Assembly (NCBI GenBank): GCA_003116875.1
Contig: BCKT01000007.1
Location: 422,365-486,364 of the forward strand
Length of the DNA: 64,000 bases
Reading direction: 5' to 3'
DNA from: Takashimella koratensis
Taxonomy: Eukaryota; Basidiomycota; Tremellomycetes; Trichosporonales; Tetragoniomycetaceae
Below are positions 31,319-42,676 of the stretch, in pieces; the stretch's first letter is position 1; each line of letters starts with the position of its first letter. Position numbers and translations under genes: made by a program. The notes under the pieces were generated by a model. That model was not told where the DNA came from and did not search any database. It saw nothing but the letters and a program-made list of their open reading frames with translations.

Positions 31319-34163
31319 TTACTGTCCAAGAGAGAGTCGAGAGCGGGACTGAGATAAAGAGCGTCGCTTGGCAGGTCCAAACGCTGACGGGTCAGTTCCG
31401 GCGCAAAGCTGGGGGTGTATGTTAGAGCTGTATTCCTCTTTGAATCTCCCCAGCTCTCGATCAGACTCACATTGGCCCAGGGAGTTGGTCGCGCAAACTG
31501 TTGGATAGTCTCGGGCTGGATGACGATCGCTGCCATCTGTACATCACCTCGTCAGCTTGGAATGATTCCTTGTCATCTATAGCTCACCTTTCCCTCCGCG
31601 AGGTGCCATCCGATATGACAATGCAGTGGCCATACCCCTGGTGTATCCGTAACCAGCCTCAAAATCGCCCAACTTGCATCGGGGATGAACAACGTATCCT
31701 TCCTCAGCGGATTTGTCGTATTCAACTGCATCCCTTGCACGTCCTCGGCGGTGATGTTGCCCGACCCGCGACCGACGAGGTAGAATGACCGACCGTGAAG
31801 GTGATATGGGTGCGCAATGTTGCCGTCGAGGTTGTTGATGATAATGTCCCCGCCACCGATAGAGGTAAAGGTTGCAGAGGCCACGAGGGTAGGGTCGAGT
31901 GTGCGGCCGGATTCAATGTCGGAGAGGAGAGGGGAGTTGATTTGGTTTTTATAAGTCACGTTGTTGAAGCCCTGAAGAGGGGTAAGTCAAACCCGCCGCA
32001 ACTGAGGGTGAGAGGACTCACGAAACCGCCAAATGGTTGGCCAGTGGTGTTGATAAATTGCCCAAGCTGGGACGACATGATCGCCGTGTGTAAGATCTCG
32101 GTCGGTGCGTTCTCGCCAACGCGGGGACTGCAAGTGCAAGGGGAGACAATGAGCATCAGACGTGGTAAACAAAGCATCGTCGTCACTTACGTCAAAGTGT
32201 AGTAGTGGTCGAGGTCATAGCAGATCTCACTGATTAGTGTCAGCTATTTACTTGCAGGCTGGTAGCTGAAAAACTTACGTGACGGGGTTGGCGAGATCTG
32301 GCCAGGGCTTAGTCTTGGGCTCCTCCTCGCATCCGCCGTTGCCATCCTCATCGACATATCTCACAACCGCGCGTCCAATCTTTGGCGTTTGGAGACCGAT
32401 ACAATCTGTAACCACCCAAGTACGCTTGTCAGCTAGAGTAACGTCTATGAGAAGCGCTGATGGACTGACTGAGTGCCGCGCTTGACCGGAGCCAAAACGA
32501 GTCCCCGACTTGACCTTGGTTCGTGTCGATGATGATCGAGTATCGTTCTCCAGGTCCAATGGGGAATTCGTGCAAGTCCGCAGGACCATACACGGGCGTG
32601 TCGTCTACTTCCACAACCTCGAACAGGTGCTCGTCGAGGGATAATCGGTACATTGCTGATATAGTTAGCTGGCGAGGTCCCTTCTCAGCTAAACCAATGA
32701 CTTACCGTGAGCTCCGGTGTTGATCACGCGGAATCGGATACGTTTGTTTACTGGCACGTCGATCGTGGGCGGTCCCCGTCGGCGGCAGTTGGACTTCTCA
32801 GGAGCGCCTGTGCAGTTTGCTTGCCCCTAGTGGGAGTTTCAGTCAAAGTGGAAATAGTACGGGGTGAGTTAAACATGAGAAAACAGAGACGCTTACTCGA
32901 CCGTTGATGAGCTCCGAGTCCCCTTCAGGAGGCGCAGGAGACTAAGGTGATCAGCTATTGAAGGGTCACCGGTCGGCAGCTGAGCTACTCACCCCGTTGT
33001 ACTGTCCATACCGCAACAAGTCATTCACAATCGTCTGCGACTCGTCATGTCTGCGGGCGTCAGCTGCTCATTCACCTCGAAGCGAGCCGATCAGCAACTC
33101 ACTGCCAGTCAGAGACGTAGAGTACACGCTCCTCGTCAAAGTCTCGACCACGTACGAGTGGGTCGTCAGGTGAGTGGATGATAAGTCTGTCCCAGAGTCA
33201 GGTGTAGACATTAAAGGCACTCGAGCTTGACTCACGCTCCGACCAAGCCGTCTGCGAGGGTGTTGGAATAGTGCGAGTGCCACCTGGATATCGTGAGCTG
33301 GCGCCAAACCTGAGACAAACAAAGCTCACCAGTATGAACCGTACTGGTTCTCCACTTTGAATTCGTATGTGAACGACTGACCAGGCGGGATCACACACTG
33401 CCACAGCGAGTCAACCAAAGGCTACACAATCTTTCGGTAGCCAACTCACTTGTGAAAACCCAGGGACACCGTCCATCCACTGCGACCCATTCTGGTGCAT
33501 CCCGTGCCAGTCTGGACAAAGCATCAGTGAGCTTGTCACCCGCGAGAGACAGGAGGAAGCTCACGGATAGTTTGTCCCACGTCGAGGTTGTTGAGAAGAT
33601 TGACGACGATAGTGTCGCCTTCGTTCGCCTCTATCAATGGGCCTGGAGGATTTCAGCTTGATAGCATTATACAGTAAATTAAGCTAACCTGGGTATTGAC
33701 CGTTGACCACTGCCATTCGGCGAAAGTAGCCGTCCGGAGCACCTTCAACATAGCTGAGAGGTGTCAGTGCTACATACTGGGGGCCGACGAGACAGCACTC
33801 ACTGCATCTCAAAGTCAAAAGTCCTAGTAGTCTGTAAAACGTCAGCTCAACCCTCGTCGTCTGAGCTGACTCACAGGTTCCTCATTAACATCCCATGATG
33901 ATGAGAGAGTGAACGAAGAGGGGTCGTACACCAGCCCAGTGTCGGAGTCGCTATAAGATCTAGCCATCACAACGTCGGAGGAATCTCTTGCGGCTGCGGG
34001 GGTACCCGGTTGAGGGTTTTCCAAGAGAAACGGCGCAGGCCTGACCAAACGTGAACGTGAGCATGCTGCTCATTAAAAGCTCTCAGCACACTCACATGGC
34101 AAGAGTAGATGGGATTAGGGCAAGAAGACCCCCGAGAAGCGGGAGGAGTTGGAAGTGGCCCAT
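31319..34163 (-). CDS. Secreted multicopper oxidase, laccase-like, copy 2
   Basis: Paralogue of the neighbouring oxidase with the same intron pattern and very similar blocks. The ATG at 34163 gives a signal peptide (QLLPLLGGLLALIPSTLA). Copper motifs are HWHGM (rebuilt across an intron), YWWHSHYSNTLADG, HPYHLHGRSF and PLHCHIGWH. The stretch AMYRLSLDEHLFEVVEVDD parallels copy 1. It has a longer C-terminal tail after LCAGTDPSAFGPAK, rich in Arg and Ser, ending at the TAA at 31319. As in copy 1, the residue ten after the type-1 Cys is Lys (GWHLAEGK). Substrate cannot be read from the sequence: phenol oxidase activity, for example in melanin formation, is likely by family, and ferroxidase activity is less likely because no membrane anchor is seen. 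Confidence 0.9.
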
Positions 34164-34318
34164 GGCGAGTGAGACGAGCTTCAATTAGGGTTGAAGGAGA
34201 AGACAAGAGATGTGACCAGGAAATGAGAAGAATAAGTGGAAAAAAGGAGATGGTGGGTGCGGAGATAAGGAGGGTGACGAGTTGCAAGGTGGAAGAGACT
34301 CGACCTGAGATGAAGATG

Positions 34319-34326
34319 ATATATAG
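34319..34326 (-). promoter_or_regulatory. TATA box of multicopper oxidase copy 2
   Basis: On the minus strand the sequence reads CTATATATCAT about 155 bases before the ATG at 34163. It is the strongest TATA-like element in this region. Confidence 0.45.
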
Positions 34327-35548
34327 GTCAGCAAGGCGGTACCGAGGCAGCTCAAATTGGCGGGACTCGGTGAGGAGTTTCTTCTGGTTCTTGGCGAGAG
34401 CGGAAAAGAGAAAGACGAGAAGAAGACAAGATGAGGAAGAGGCACGCAGCAGAGATGGAAAGAAGGCGAATTAGAAGGAAGGTGGACAAACAGCACAGCA
34501 GAAGGAAAGTCCAATGCGGTCCCTCTAATCCAGGCTATCAGTAGGTCACACGATAGGCAGTGTAGACCGATGCAGATCTTGAAATGCTGGAACAGGGTAT
34601 CTCCAGGACACGTGTATCGCCTATTCCCCGAATCTGGGAGGGGATCGAGGAATCTTTGCTTGAACTCTAGGGGAAAAGGGACAGGACCTTGACCGGACTC
34701 ACCGGATTCACCGATGCGGAGGGGGGGGAAACTGTGCGGGGCAGGGTGAAGTGCGGGAGCGGGGTTAAGATAGAGGTTTGTTTGGGGCGAGGCTGAGTCG
34801 TCAGGAGGAAACAGCAGGGTAGGGACAGTGCAAGGTTTTGGACAGAGGTGGAAGGGAGTGTCTCCGAGCAAGATGAAGAGTGGGTACACGAGGTGAACAG
34901 AACAAGAGTGTACGATGGAAGGCGGTTGCAGATCGCGAACAGCGGTGCTAGCCAATGAGGAAGTGGACCAAACGTCACCCTGGCGCAACCTCTCTCGTCG
35001 TATCGCACCTCCCACTCTTACCCACCCTCATCCAGCCTTGCCCGCTCCCTTCTCCCTCCTTTCGGCGCGTCGGTCGGCTCGGACAGTTTTCACCCCCCGC
35101 CCAGATGACGCGCCGTCGCCACTTGTCATTGTCATTGCCACTGCCACACCACCCTTTCATGCAGGTAAAATCCTCCGCCAAGCCAAGCGAGGCGATGGGC
35201 GCTGGGTCCGACGTTTTCTCACTGGATCGCGGTCACACGACGATGGTGTGACGGTGGAGTACAGGGAAAGGGTAGAGGCCGCGAAGAGAGAGAAGTGGGA
35301 GAAGAGGCAGTGACGTGGGACTAGGGAGAGACCAGACCCGGCGGAAAGAGGATTCGGCGGGGCAGTGAGATAGGTAGTCGTACAGGATTTCGACACCGAG
35401 ATAGGGTTAAGAACGAGGCTAAAGCCGGGGTTTAGGCTGGATGACACCTTCGGCGGTACGGCAAATAGGCGGTGCCCGAGACCACGGGGTAAGGGTATGC
35501 AGAGTTGGTACTAGGCACATGGAGCCTGAATCGTGGATAGAGTGTTGG

Positions 35549-35576
35549 GGGTAGTGGGTAGTGGGTAGTGGGTAGT
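35549..35576 (+). repeat. Heptamer tandem repeat (GGGTAGT)4
   Basis: Four perfect GGGTAGT units in a row, with four G-runs, so a G-quadruplex is possible on this strand. Confidence 0.85.
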
Positions 35577-37094
35577 GGATCGGGGAACCGACGAGCTCGC
35601 CGAGGCGCCGACGGACCGAGACTACCGAGACAGACGCCAAGAGAATGCGTAATCTACTCACTTGTAATTGCTGAGCCTGAGCCGAAGGTGATGAACTGTA
35701 CCGAGTCAAGTAGAGGCGACGGCAGGGTCAGGAGGTGGAGAAGGAAGGGAGACGGGTGGGAGGGGATGGTAAGGAAGGGTTGGAGTTTATGTACCCTGCC
35801 GAGAAGGAAGATGACGCTCGCTTCAGCGCTCGGTCAAGGTTGACATGGATTGACACAGGGGCGAGATCGAATCAAGTCCCGGTCGAGTGGGGTCGAGGGT
35901 CTGCACAGGTTCAAGGATGAACGAGCATGTCGGATCAATCTGGAAGTTAGTCCATGTTTATGTGGGTGCGTGAGGGCATGCTCGGGAGCGAGGTTGGGTT
36001 AGCGTGACGTGGATGATGGGTGATTGACCAACGTTGTGCGTGGAGCTAGCACCTGGGTCGGGGTTGAGGTCGGTAGCGACGGAGCTGGACGCGGGGGAGA
36101 AGCGGGATGAGACCAACGTTGAAGCGGGGGGACAGGACGGCAACAACGAGGCGGACAGCATGATCGACCGCATGGCCGAGAAGTTGATCGTGCTCGCTGT
36201 GTGCTGCGCACCGCCCGCGGTCAAACGCCGGAGACACGCCCAGACAACGCGGAGAACACGCCCCGACCTCGCCCTTCTCCGCGTGCAGATCTCGCCAAGC
36301 CCGATGGATGCCTGCCTCGTGTGAGCAGGGCGGGGGGGAGACACGCATGGTCCCGATCCCGCCTGGAGGCAACATCGGGCGAACCTAGATTAGATGTGGG
36401 GGTTGCCGGGGTTGCGGAGAATGGACAATGATTGCCAAGGAAAACTGCACATCCGATCGGATCAGTGACATGGTGAAGGCACGCCATGTTCTCGTTGATC
36501 CGCGACAGACAGGGACAGGTCGAAAGTACGAAACGAGGTCTGTGCAGAGACACGTCGCGTTCACGCGTTCGTTTCACGTCAACAAAGCTCGCCGGAGATC
36601 AAGTTTGAATCGAACAGCTTTTATCGCGCCCAGCCAAGGAGCCCACGGACTCGGATCAAGGCTCGGGGGCTGAGGCGAATTCAACATAATGTGCTCGCTC
36701 GCGACGTGACAATATCGTGTCATTTCGTTGATCACATCATTTTTTCAGCCTACTTCTTACGACTACCTCGAACGTTTTTCTCGCGTAGCGACAGCGACGC
36801 TATTACTATGAACAATACGGACCACGAAAAAGTTTCTTGGTTCTTTGGACGTGAAGGAGGAAGGGAGTGAAGAGGACATAAGGGGACGTTATGAATAGCT
36901 TGAGAAAGGGAGGTGGATCGGAAAGGCTGAGTGATGGGATAACCCGCGCTAGACGCATATAAATGACCAGAAGGAGCGAGCTGAAAGTGACCGAAAGGTG
37001 GAACGTAGTGAGGCGGAGCGGCCACAGTGCATGGACAGTAAAGGGCGAGCAGAGTAGGATCGATGAAGAGATACGGCATGCGAGGATCGGTCGA

Positions 37095-38445
37095 TCATGT
37101 AAGGCTCCACCTAGAAGAAGAGGTTAGCAAGGTGATACAGGGCTCGCACTAGATCTTCAAGTCATTGTCAAAAGCACGAGTTTCGGGACGAGAGAAGGAC
37201 AATGCTGTTGAGGGATGATTGCCGAGGCAAACAGTGAGGAGATGTGTGGTTCGATACTGACTTCAGGTGGCCCTCGTAGAATTTGAGCAAGGCCTGGGGG
37301 CAACGAAGGTTGCAAACCTCGGTGAACTGGACAATCTTTTCGCCAGATTTCCTGTATCACGGGTGTGTCAGCAACAACCTCTTCTCGTTTCCATCCACGA
37401 TGACAGAGCACCGGTCCTCCTATTCCACATCATCCTCAATTGATCAATCGAAAGCCACTCACATGGTGAGGTACACCAACAACTTGCCCTCCTCGCTACG
37501 TTCGATCGTATCGACAGTTTCGACGAGCTTCTCCCAATTCTCCACGCTCTCGTACTTGTCGGCACTGTCCACATGAGTATCCGCAAACGTCGGCGCTTCC
37601 TCATCCTCTTCGTCGGCAGCGGCCTTGGCGTGGCCATTACCATTAGCGCCTCGGCCAGCCCTGCGTCCGGTAGGCTGAGCAGATGCAGATTTCTTCGCTG
37701 TTTTGGATTGACTGGCTTTGGGCGAGTCGGTAGTTGATGGACGGGCGCGTTTACGGATCGCGGCAGTGGCTTCGGGTTTGGGTTGCTTGAGCCAGTAGTT
37801 CTTCACCATATCGCCTGCGTGTTCCCTGGAAAGGGTTAGTATGAGAGCTGCTCGCGGCTCATTTGGGCCAAAGAGAGCTCACAGGTTGTCTTGCGATTCC
37901 CAGGTGTTGTGCTCAGGTCCGTAGCCCTTCCACGCGACGAGATCTGCAAGCTATCAGCTCATAGCCCGACGAATCGTTCAAGCAAGCTGGGTAGAGAGGG
38001 GATGAGCTACTCACAAGTGATTGCGCCTTTCTGTGATCACCCGGCGTTAGCAGAGCTATATCTACTCGACATGTCTCAAAATCTATCACATCCTCGACCA
38101 GACTTAAACCTTCTCTCCAGTCGGTAGCAAATCCCCTCCTTTCATCTCCCATCTTCCGAGCCTTCTCCCTCCTGTTCCCTCCTTCCATTGCTCGTCCTGA
38201 TCACCAACCTCACTCACCGGGTCCATCTTGTGCGATAAAATCCCTCTCACTTCATACTCCTCTTCATCTCCATCCTCATCCTCATCAAGCTCATCGACCG
38301 CCATCTCCTTGTCCTTGTCATTGGCATCAACGTCGGTCTCGACAGCTTTGCCCTTGCCCTTGTCTTGCGTGGCAGGCGCGGCATCGTTGGTATCGCCGTC
38401 CCCGGTGATGTCGACGACTTCTGGGTCGGTAGGTGGGTCGGACAT
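37095..38445 (-). CDS. Heterochromatin protein 1 / Swi6-type chromodomain protein
   Basis: HP1 binds methylated H3K9 through its chromodomain and dimerises through its chromo shadow domain to build heterochromatin. The ATG at 38445 opens an acidic Asp/Glu-rich N-terminus of about 65 residues. The chromodomain, spread over several short exons, reads EYEVRGILSHKMDP, KGAITY, LVAWKGYGPEHNTWE and SQDNLEHAGDMVKNYW; the three aromatic cage residues (Tyr of EYEV, Trp and Tyr of WKGY) are all there. A basic Lys/Ala/Ser linker with KRARPS and GRRAGRG follows. The shadow domain starts at SVENWEKLVETVDTIE and continues KIVQFTEVCNLRCPQALLKF. The last intron has donor GTCAGT and acceptor TTCTTCTAG, and the short last exon gives the tail WSLT. 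Its presence implies H3K9 methylation in this fungus. Confidence 0.9.
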
Positions 38446-38682
38446 GGCAAAGTGGATTGAGCGTGGATGTGAGGTGGGGAAGGTCAAGGTGTAGGTGCGG
38501 AAGGTGAAAAGGGGACAGATGTCCTCTCGAGTGGACATGTCCATGATTAGCTCAAATAGGAAATCCCAAGTCACGTGACCGGTCTTCCTTTCAGCTTCAC
38601 ATCTGGTCCACCTCTTGCTACCTCAACCTTGACCGAAAGACGAGTCTACCCCTGCCCCAGCTCCTCCCAACTGCAATTCACC

Positions 38683-40466
38683 ATGCTCTCAACCCCGTCG
38701 CTTGCCAGCACCAGCCTCGCGCGGTCACTTCCTCGCGCCGCCGGCCAACTGACAGCTCCCCTGCTCAAGTATCCTCAGCGCCTCGTGTCAGCGGCCACAC
38801 GTGTCTACTCGACCCGAGACAACTATTTCCTCAAGCCGCTCAAGGACGCAGCAGCGAGTCCAAGCTACAAGTACAAGTTTCTCAAGTCCAACACTGTTTC
38901 TGTGAGTTGATATTTGTCCCACTGTCTAGACACGTGCATTGCTTTCCCATACAACCTGTAGAGCTCTTGCTGACTCCTTCCTATTATTACAGGTCCTCGG
39001 CTGTCCGTTCAGGTGCGCTCATCTCAACTAGCTGCCATAACATAGCTGACATCTCTTAGCGGCGGCCAAGGCCGACCTGGTGTCGACCTCGCACCTACCC
39101 AACTCCTCGCTGCTGGCCTCTCCTCTCAACTCTCCGCTCTCGGGTGGTCCGTACACGAATCCTCTCAGACATTCGCCGACCTCGCCGAGACCTACCCTCT
39201 CGCCTCAGCGGGAGACCAGAATATCGGGAAACTGAAAAGGCCGAGGCTGGTCAGCGCGGTCTCGGAGAGAGTGGGTAAGGAGGTCGCGGAGATTGCGGGG
39301 AAGGGGTGGCTGCCTCTGACCTTGGGAGGGGACCATTCGATTGTGAGTTGCTGGTGTGGGTGAGGGTGGGCAGATGGGCGAGCTGCGATGAGGACGCTGA
39401 CGTTGAGCCTTCTCACAGGGCATGGGAACGGTAGCTGGTGTTCGGTCACAGCACCCTAACGCGGCCGTCTTCTGGGTAAGTCAAGCGACAACATCAAGTT
39501 GCACAAAAACTGATTACTACTCCGCACAGATCGACGCACACGCAGATATCAACACCCCAGCGTCAACAGATAGTGGTAACATGCACGGTACCCCAATCTC
39601 CTTCCTCCTCGGACTGGAGGGTACGAACATTGCGCCGTTCAACCAGTGGCTCCAGCCCTGCCTCACTCCTTCAGACATGTACGTCGGGTCTTACTCCGTC
39701 AATGATCACCCATCTGCCTCCCTTCTCTTTCCCAAGCTTTTTCCATTGTGTGTTAGATACGCGCTGACCACTCGGACAGCGTGTACATCGGCCTTCGAGA
39801 CATTGACGACGGCGAGAAGACAATCCTGCGTCAACTAGGGATCAAGTGCTTCACGATGCACGATGTGGACAGGTACGGAATCGGCCGGGTCATGGAGCTT
39901 GCCCTTGAGGCTGTGAACCCGGCGCTCGATCGGCCTGTGCACTTGAGCTTTGACGTGGACGCGATGGACCCGAGCGTGGCTCCGAGTGAGTGAGCCGCAG
40001 CTTCATGCATAAGGGGGAAAGAAGATGGGCTTGAATTGGGAGACGTAGCGGTTGCTGATGATTTGTAGGCACGGGTACGCCTGTCCGAGGAGGTTTGACA
40101 TTCCGCGAAGGTAAGCATTTCGAGATGTGATCATATTCTATGCACTGACGATGAACCTCAGGTCACTATATTACCGAAGCTCTCGCCGAAACTGGCTGCC
40201 TCGTCGGTGTGGACATTGTGGTGCGTCCCTATTCCCCAATTCCTAGCGTCAGAATGTTCTCTGGCGGCTCTGTATTTTCTTGACCCGCGCTAACGATTTC
40301 CGGTTGTGCTTTGGATTGCGTTTGAATTGGTGATGTCGGTGATGGAATTGGGATTGACATGTGAAAGGAGGTTAATCCGTCCCTGCTTGATCCGGTGTCG
40401 GTGCAGCAGACTGTCGCTGTGGGGTGTTCGCTTGCCCGTGCGGCACTGGGTGAGACGTTGCTGTAG
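38683..40466 (+). CDS. CAR1: Arginase with a mitochondrial-type presequence
   Basis: Hydrolyses arginine to ornithine and urea, using two manganese ions. Motifs are complete: GGDHSIGMGT, IDAHADINTP, SFDVDAMDPSVAPS and GTPVRGGL, with the last exon EVNPSLLDPVSVQQT through to the TAG at 40466. The first exon starts at 38683 and gives about 60 residues rich in Ser, Arg, Leu and Ala with no acidic residues before STRDNYFLKPLKDA. This looks like a mitochondrial targeting sequence, whereas yeast arginase is cytosolic. A 20-nt exon (38993-39012) codes VLGCPFS. About eight short introns are present. It shares a 237-bp divergent promoter with HP1, without a clear TATA box. Confidence 0.94.
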
Positions 40467-41276
40467 TGTGGGGTGGTGGGAAGGGATGACTCAGACAGAG
40501 GAGGGTGACGATGGTGGAGAGGAAAGCAAATCATACGTACCCGACAGCATATGCACGACTGTCACGAGAGGGCAAAGACTGCGGTGCGACCCGGTCCTGC
40601 TTGCTTGAATGCTGCCTCTGCCCTGGGCCGGGAACGTACCTAGACCGGTGGATGGGGCAAGGGGATGGATGGATGGATAGCGTGGTGTGATTGGTCAATA
40701 GCTGCGAGGTCGCCAACGTCTCTCTACTTGGGTCAACGTCACTACCAACTCTCTTGGCACACCGCATCGCATCTGGGATCCACCTTTTATCCACCCATCT
40801 ACTCTTCTACCCTTCTACAAATCTACCATCTACCAACCTCACCTCACTCCGAACCCGCTGCACTCGCGTGATCCCATCCTCGCTGTTCGTCTCTCCCCTC
40901 CGCGTCATCTAGTTCCAGACCACCCGACGGTTCTATTACCCTGTCTCAGCGCGTCATCCACCCAACCCAACCGACCATCTGATCCACCCCCTTTGGTCCA
41001 ATCGTCTCCAACCAACGTCCCACCTACTCCTTGACTTCCTTTCACAACTTCTCCCTTGAATCGACATCTCTCTCTTGGCACCCCCTGCTTCTCTCTTTTC
41101 ATCCCCCGCTTCACATCTCATCCTCGCTACAACGAGCCCTCACCCGTGTCCCATCGACCTCAACGAACACGACTACTACTACCACCACCGCCGTCGCCGC
41201 TGCCTTTGAGCAAGATAAACCTGTGGATACGTTCCCCATCTCTTCCGCAGACTCTCTGAAACTATCCTGAGTCGAT
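40467..41276. other. Intergenic region upstream of NCS-1
   Basis: The first part is the arginase 3' UTR, with GATGGATGGATGG steps near 40660-40680. From about 40740 to 41260 the + strand is C/T-rich with few G residues, the usual look of a promoter and leader here. I see no gene. Confidence 0.5.
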
Positions 41277-42676
41277 ATGGGTAAGAGCCAGTCCAAGCTC
41301 TCGGCCGAGGAGCTCGCCGAGCTCCAAAAGAACACGTACTGTGAGTGAAACCGGTGCTCACTTGCCCCACTCTCCTACATCCTCCCTCGCCATCCTCCCT
41401 TCGCCCTATCGTCACATTGTCCCATGTCCCAATGACCTGCACCCTCACCCGGCTCTTTGAGTGCTGTGAAGTTGAGTCGACGCTGACGGTCGCAGTCGAC
41501 AAGAAGGTAAGCGTAGGAGTTTCAAAGTCGTGATAGAGATCCACTGGGCGCAGGGCTGTGCAGGGATGCCTTGATGATGTTGAGATATGGAATGCACGCT
41601 GACATTTCCTTTCCTTCTCTCGAGTAGGAGTTGCAGCAATGGGTGAGTCGGCTGCTTCGCTGACTAGAATCATGAGTAGCGCTGACTCTCGCAGTACAAG
41701 GGTTTCCTGAAGGACTGCCCAAGCGGCCAACTTGACAAAGACGGTGAGCCTCTTCTCGGCTTTTTCTCCAACGCGAGACCAAGCTGACTCCCACCCTTCA
41801 GAGTTTAAGAAGATTTATCGCCAGTTTTTCCCGTTTGGCGATCCAAGTCAATTCGCAGACTACGTGTTCAATGTGAGTGAGGGCAGGGATCTGGCTGCGT
41901 GTGCGAGTTCTTCCGAAGAGGATGTGGGTGAAGGGAAGGAGCTGACAATCGTAGGTGTTTGATGAAGATAAGAGCGGGACCATCGAGTTCAAGGTGAGCG
42001 AGAGGCTGTTAAGCGCGATGCTCGCAACGTTTCGCAAACTCTTTTTGGATTGGAACTGGGACTGATGCACGTCCCAGGAATTCATCTGCGCGCTATCTGT
42101 CACATCACGCGGCCGGCTGGACGAGAAGCTCAAGTGTAAGTGTGCGGTCCCTCTGCCTCTCACAAACGAGCAAGTCACTAACCACGACCATCTTTTTGTT
42201 GCTTACTTGATATCGTTTCCGACCTGATCTGTACCGTACACAGGGGCGTTCCAGCTGTACGATATCAATGCCGACGGGTTCATCACATACGATGAGATGC
42301 TTCAGATTGTGCGATCAATCTATAAGATGACGGGTCAAATGGTCCGACTCCCCGAAGACGAAGACACCCCGGAGAAGGTAAGAGCGAATGATGTCGCCCC
42401 AGTTCTGTGCCCCTGAAGGCGAACAAAGCTTTGACGATACTCGAGAACGCAAAGCTGACTTGAATCATAGCGCGTGGACAAGATCTTCCGCAACATGGAT
42501 TTGAACAAGGATCACCGACTAACGTTTGATGAGTTTAAAGAGGGAAGCAAGCAGGACCCGACCATCGTCCAGGTACGTCAAGCGCGGCGGGGGGAGGGGG
42601 GGATCACTAGCTTCCTGGGATTCGATCCGTGCTGACGTCGCATCAGGCTCTCTCGCTCTACGACGGGCTGGTGTAA
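41277..42676 (+). CDS. NCS1: Neuronal calcium sensor 1 / frequenin
   Basis: A small myristoylated EF-hand protein that in yeasts activates phosphatidylinositol 4-kinase and helps calcium tolerance. The protein is about 190 residues, the family norm. It starts MGKSQSKLS, with Gly2 and Ser6 fitting N-myristoylation. EF-hand 1 is degenerate ([13 protein letters not shown]) as in all NCS-1; hands 2 to 4 are intact: [26 protein letters not shown] and [13 protein letters not shown]. The tail is ALSLYDGLV. Exons 41277-41340, 41496-41506 (11 nt), 41628-41642 (15 nt) and one starting at 41695 were placed by frame; the next junctions follow the same GTGAGT pattern. The two micro-exons code FDKK and ELQQW, both conserved family residues, so they are real. 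Confidence 0.95.

Larger units (their letters stand above)
34164..37094. other. 2.9-kb gene-poor region upstream of multicopper oxidase copy 2
   Basis: No gene could be supported. The longest open frame (34185-35015, minus strand) is Ser/Pro/Leu-rich with no motif and overlaps the TATA box and presumed leader of the oxidase. A GGGTAGT tandem repeat lies at 35549-35576. The part next to 37095 is the HP1 3' UTR. No transposon ends or terminal repeats were seen. Confidence 0.4.

Noticed and set aside
34185..35015. 276-codon open frame on the minus strand upstream of multicopper oxidase copy 2
   Set aside because: Ser/Pro/Leu-rich with no domain, and it crosses the TATA box and leader of the oxidase. 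Composition alone explains it.
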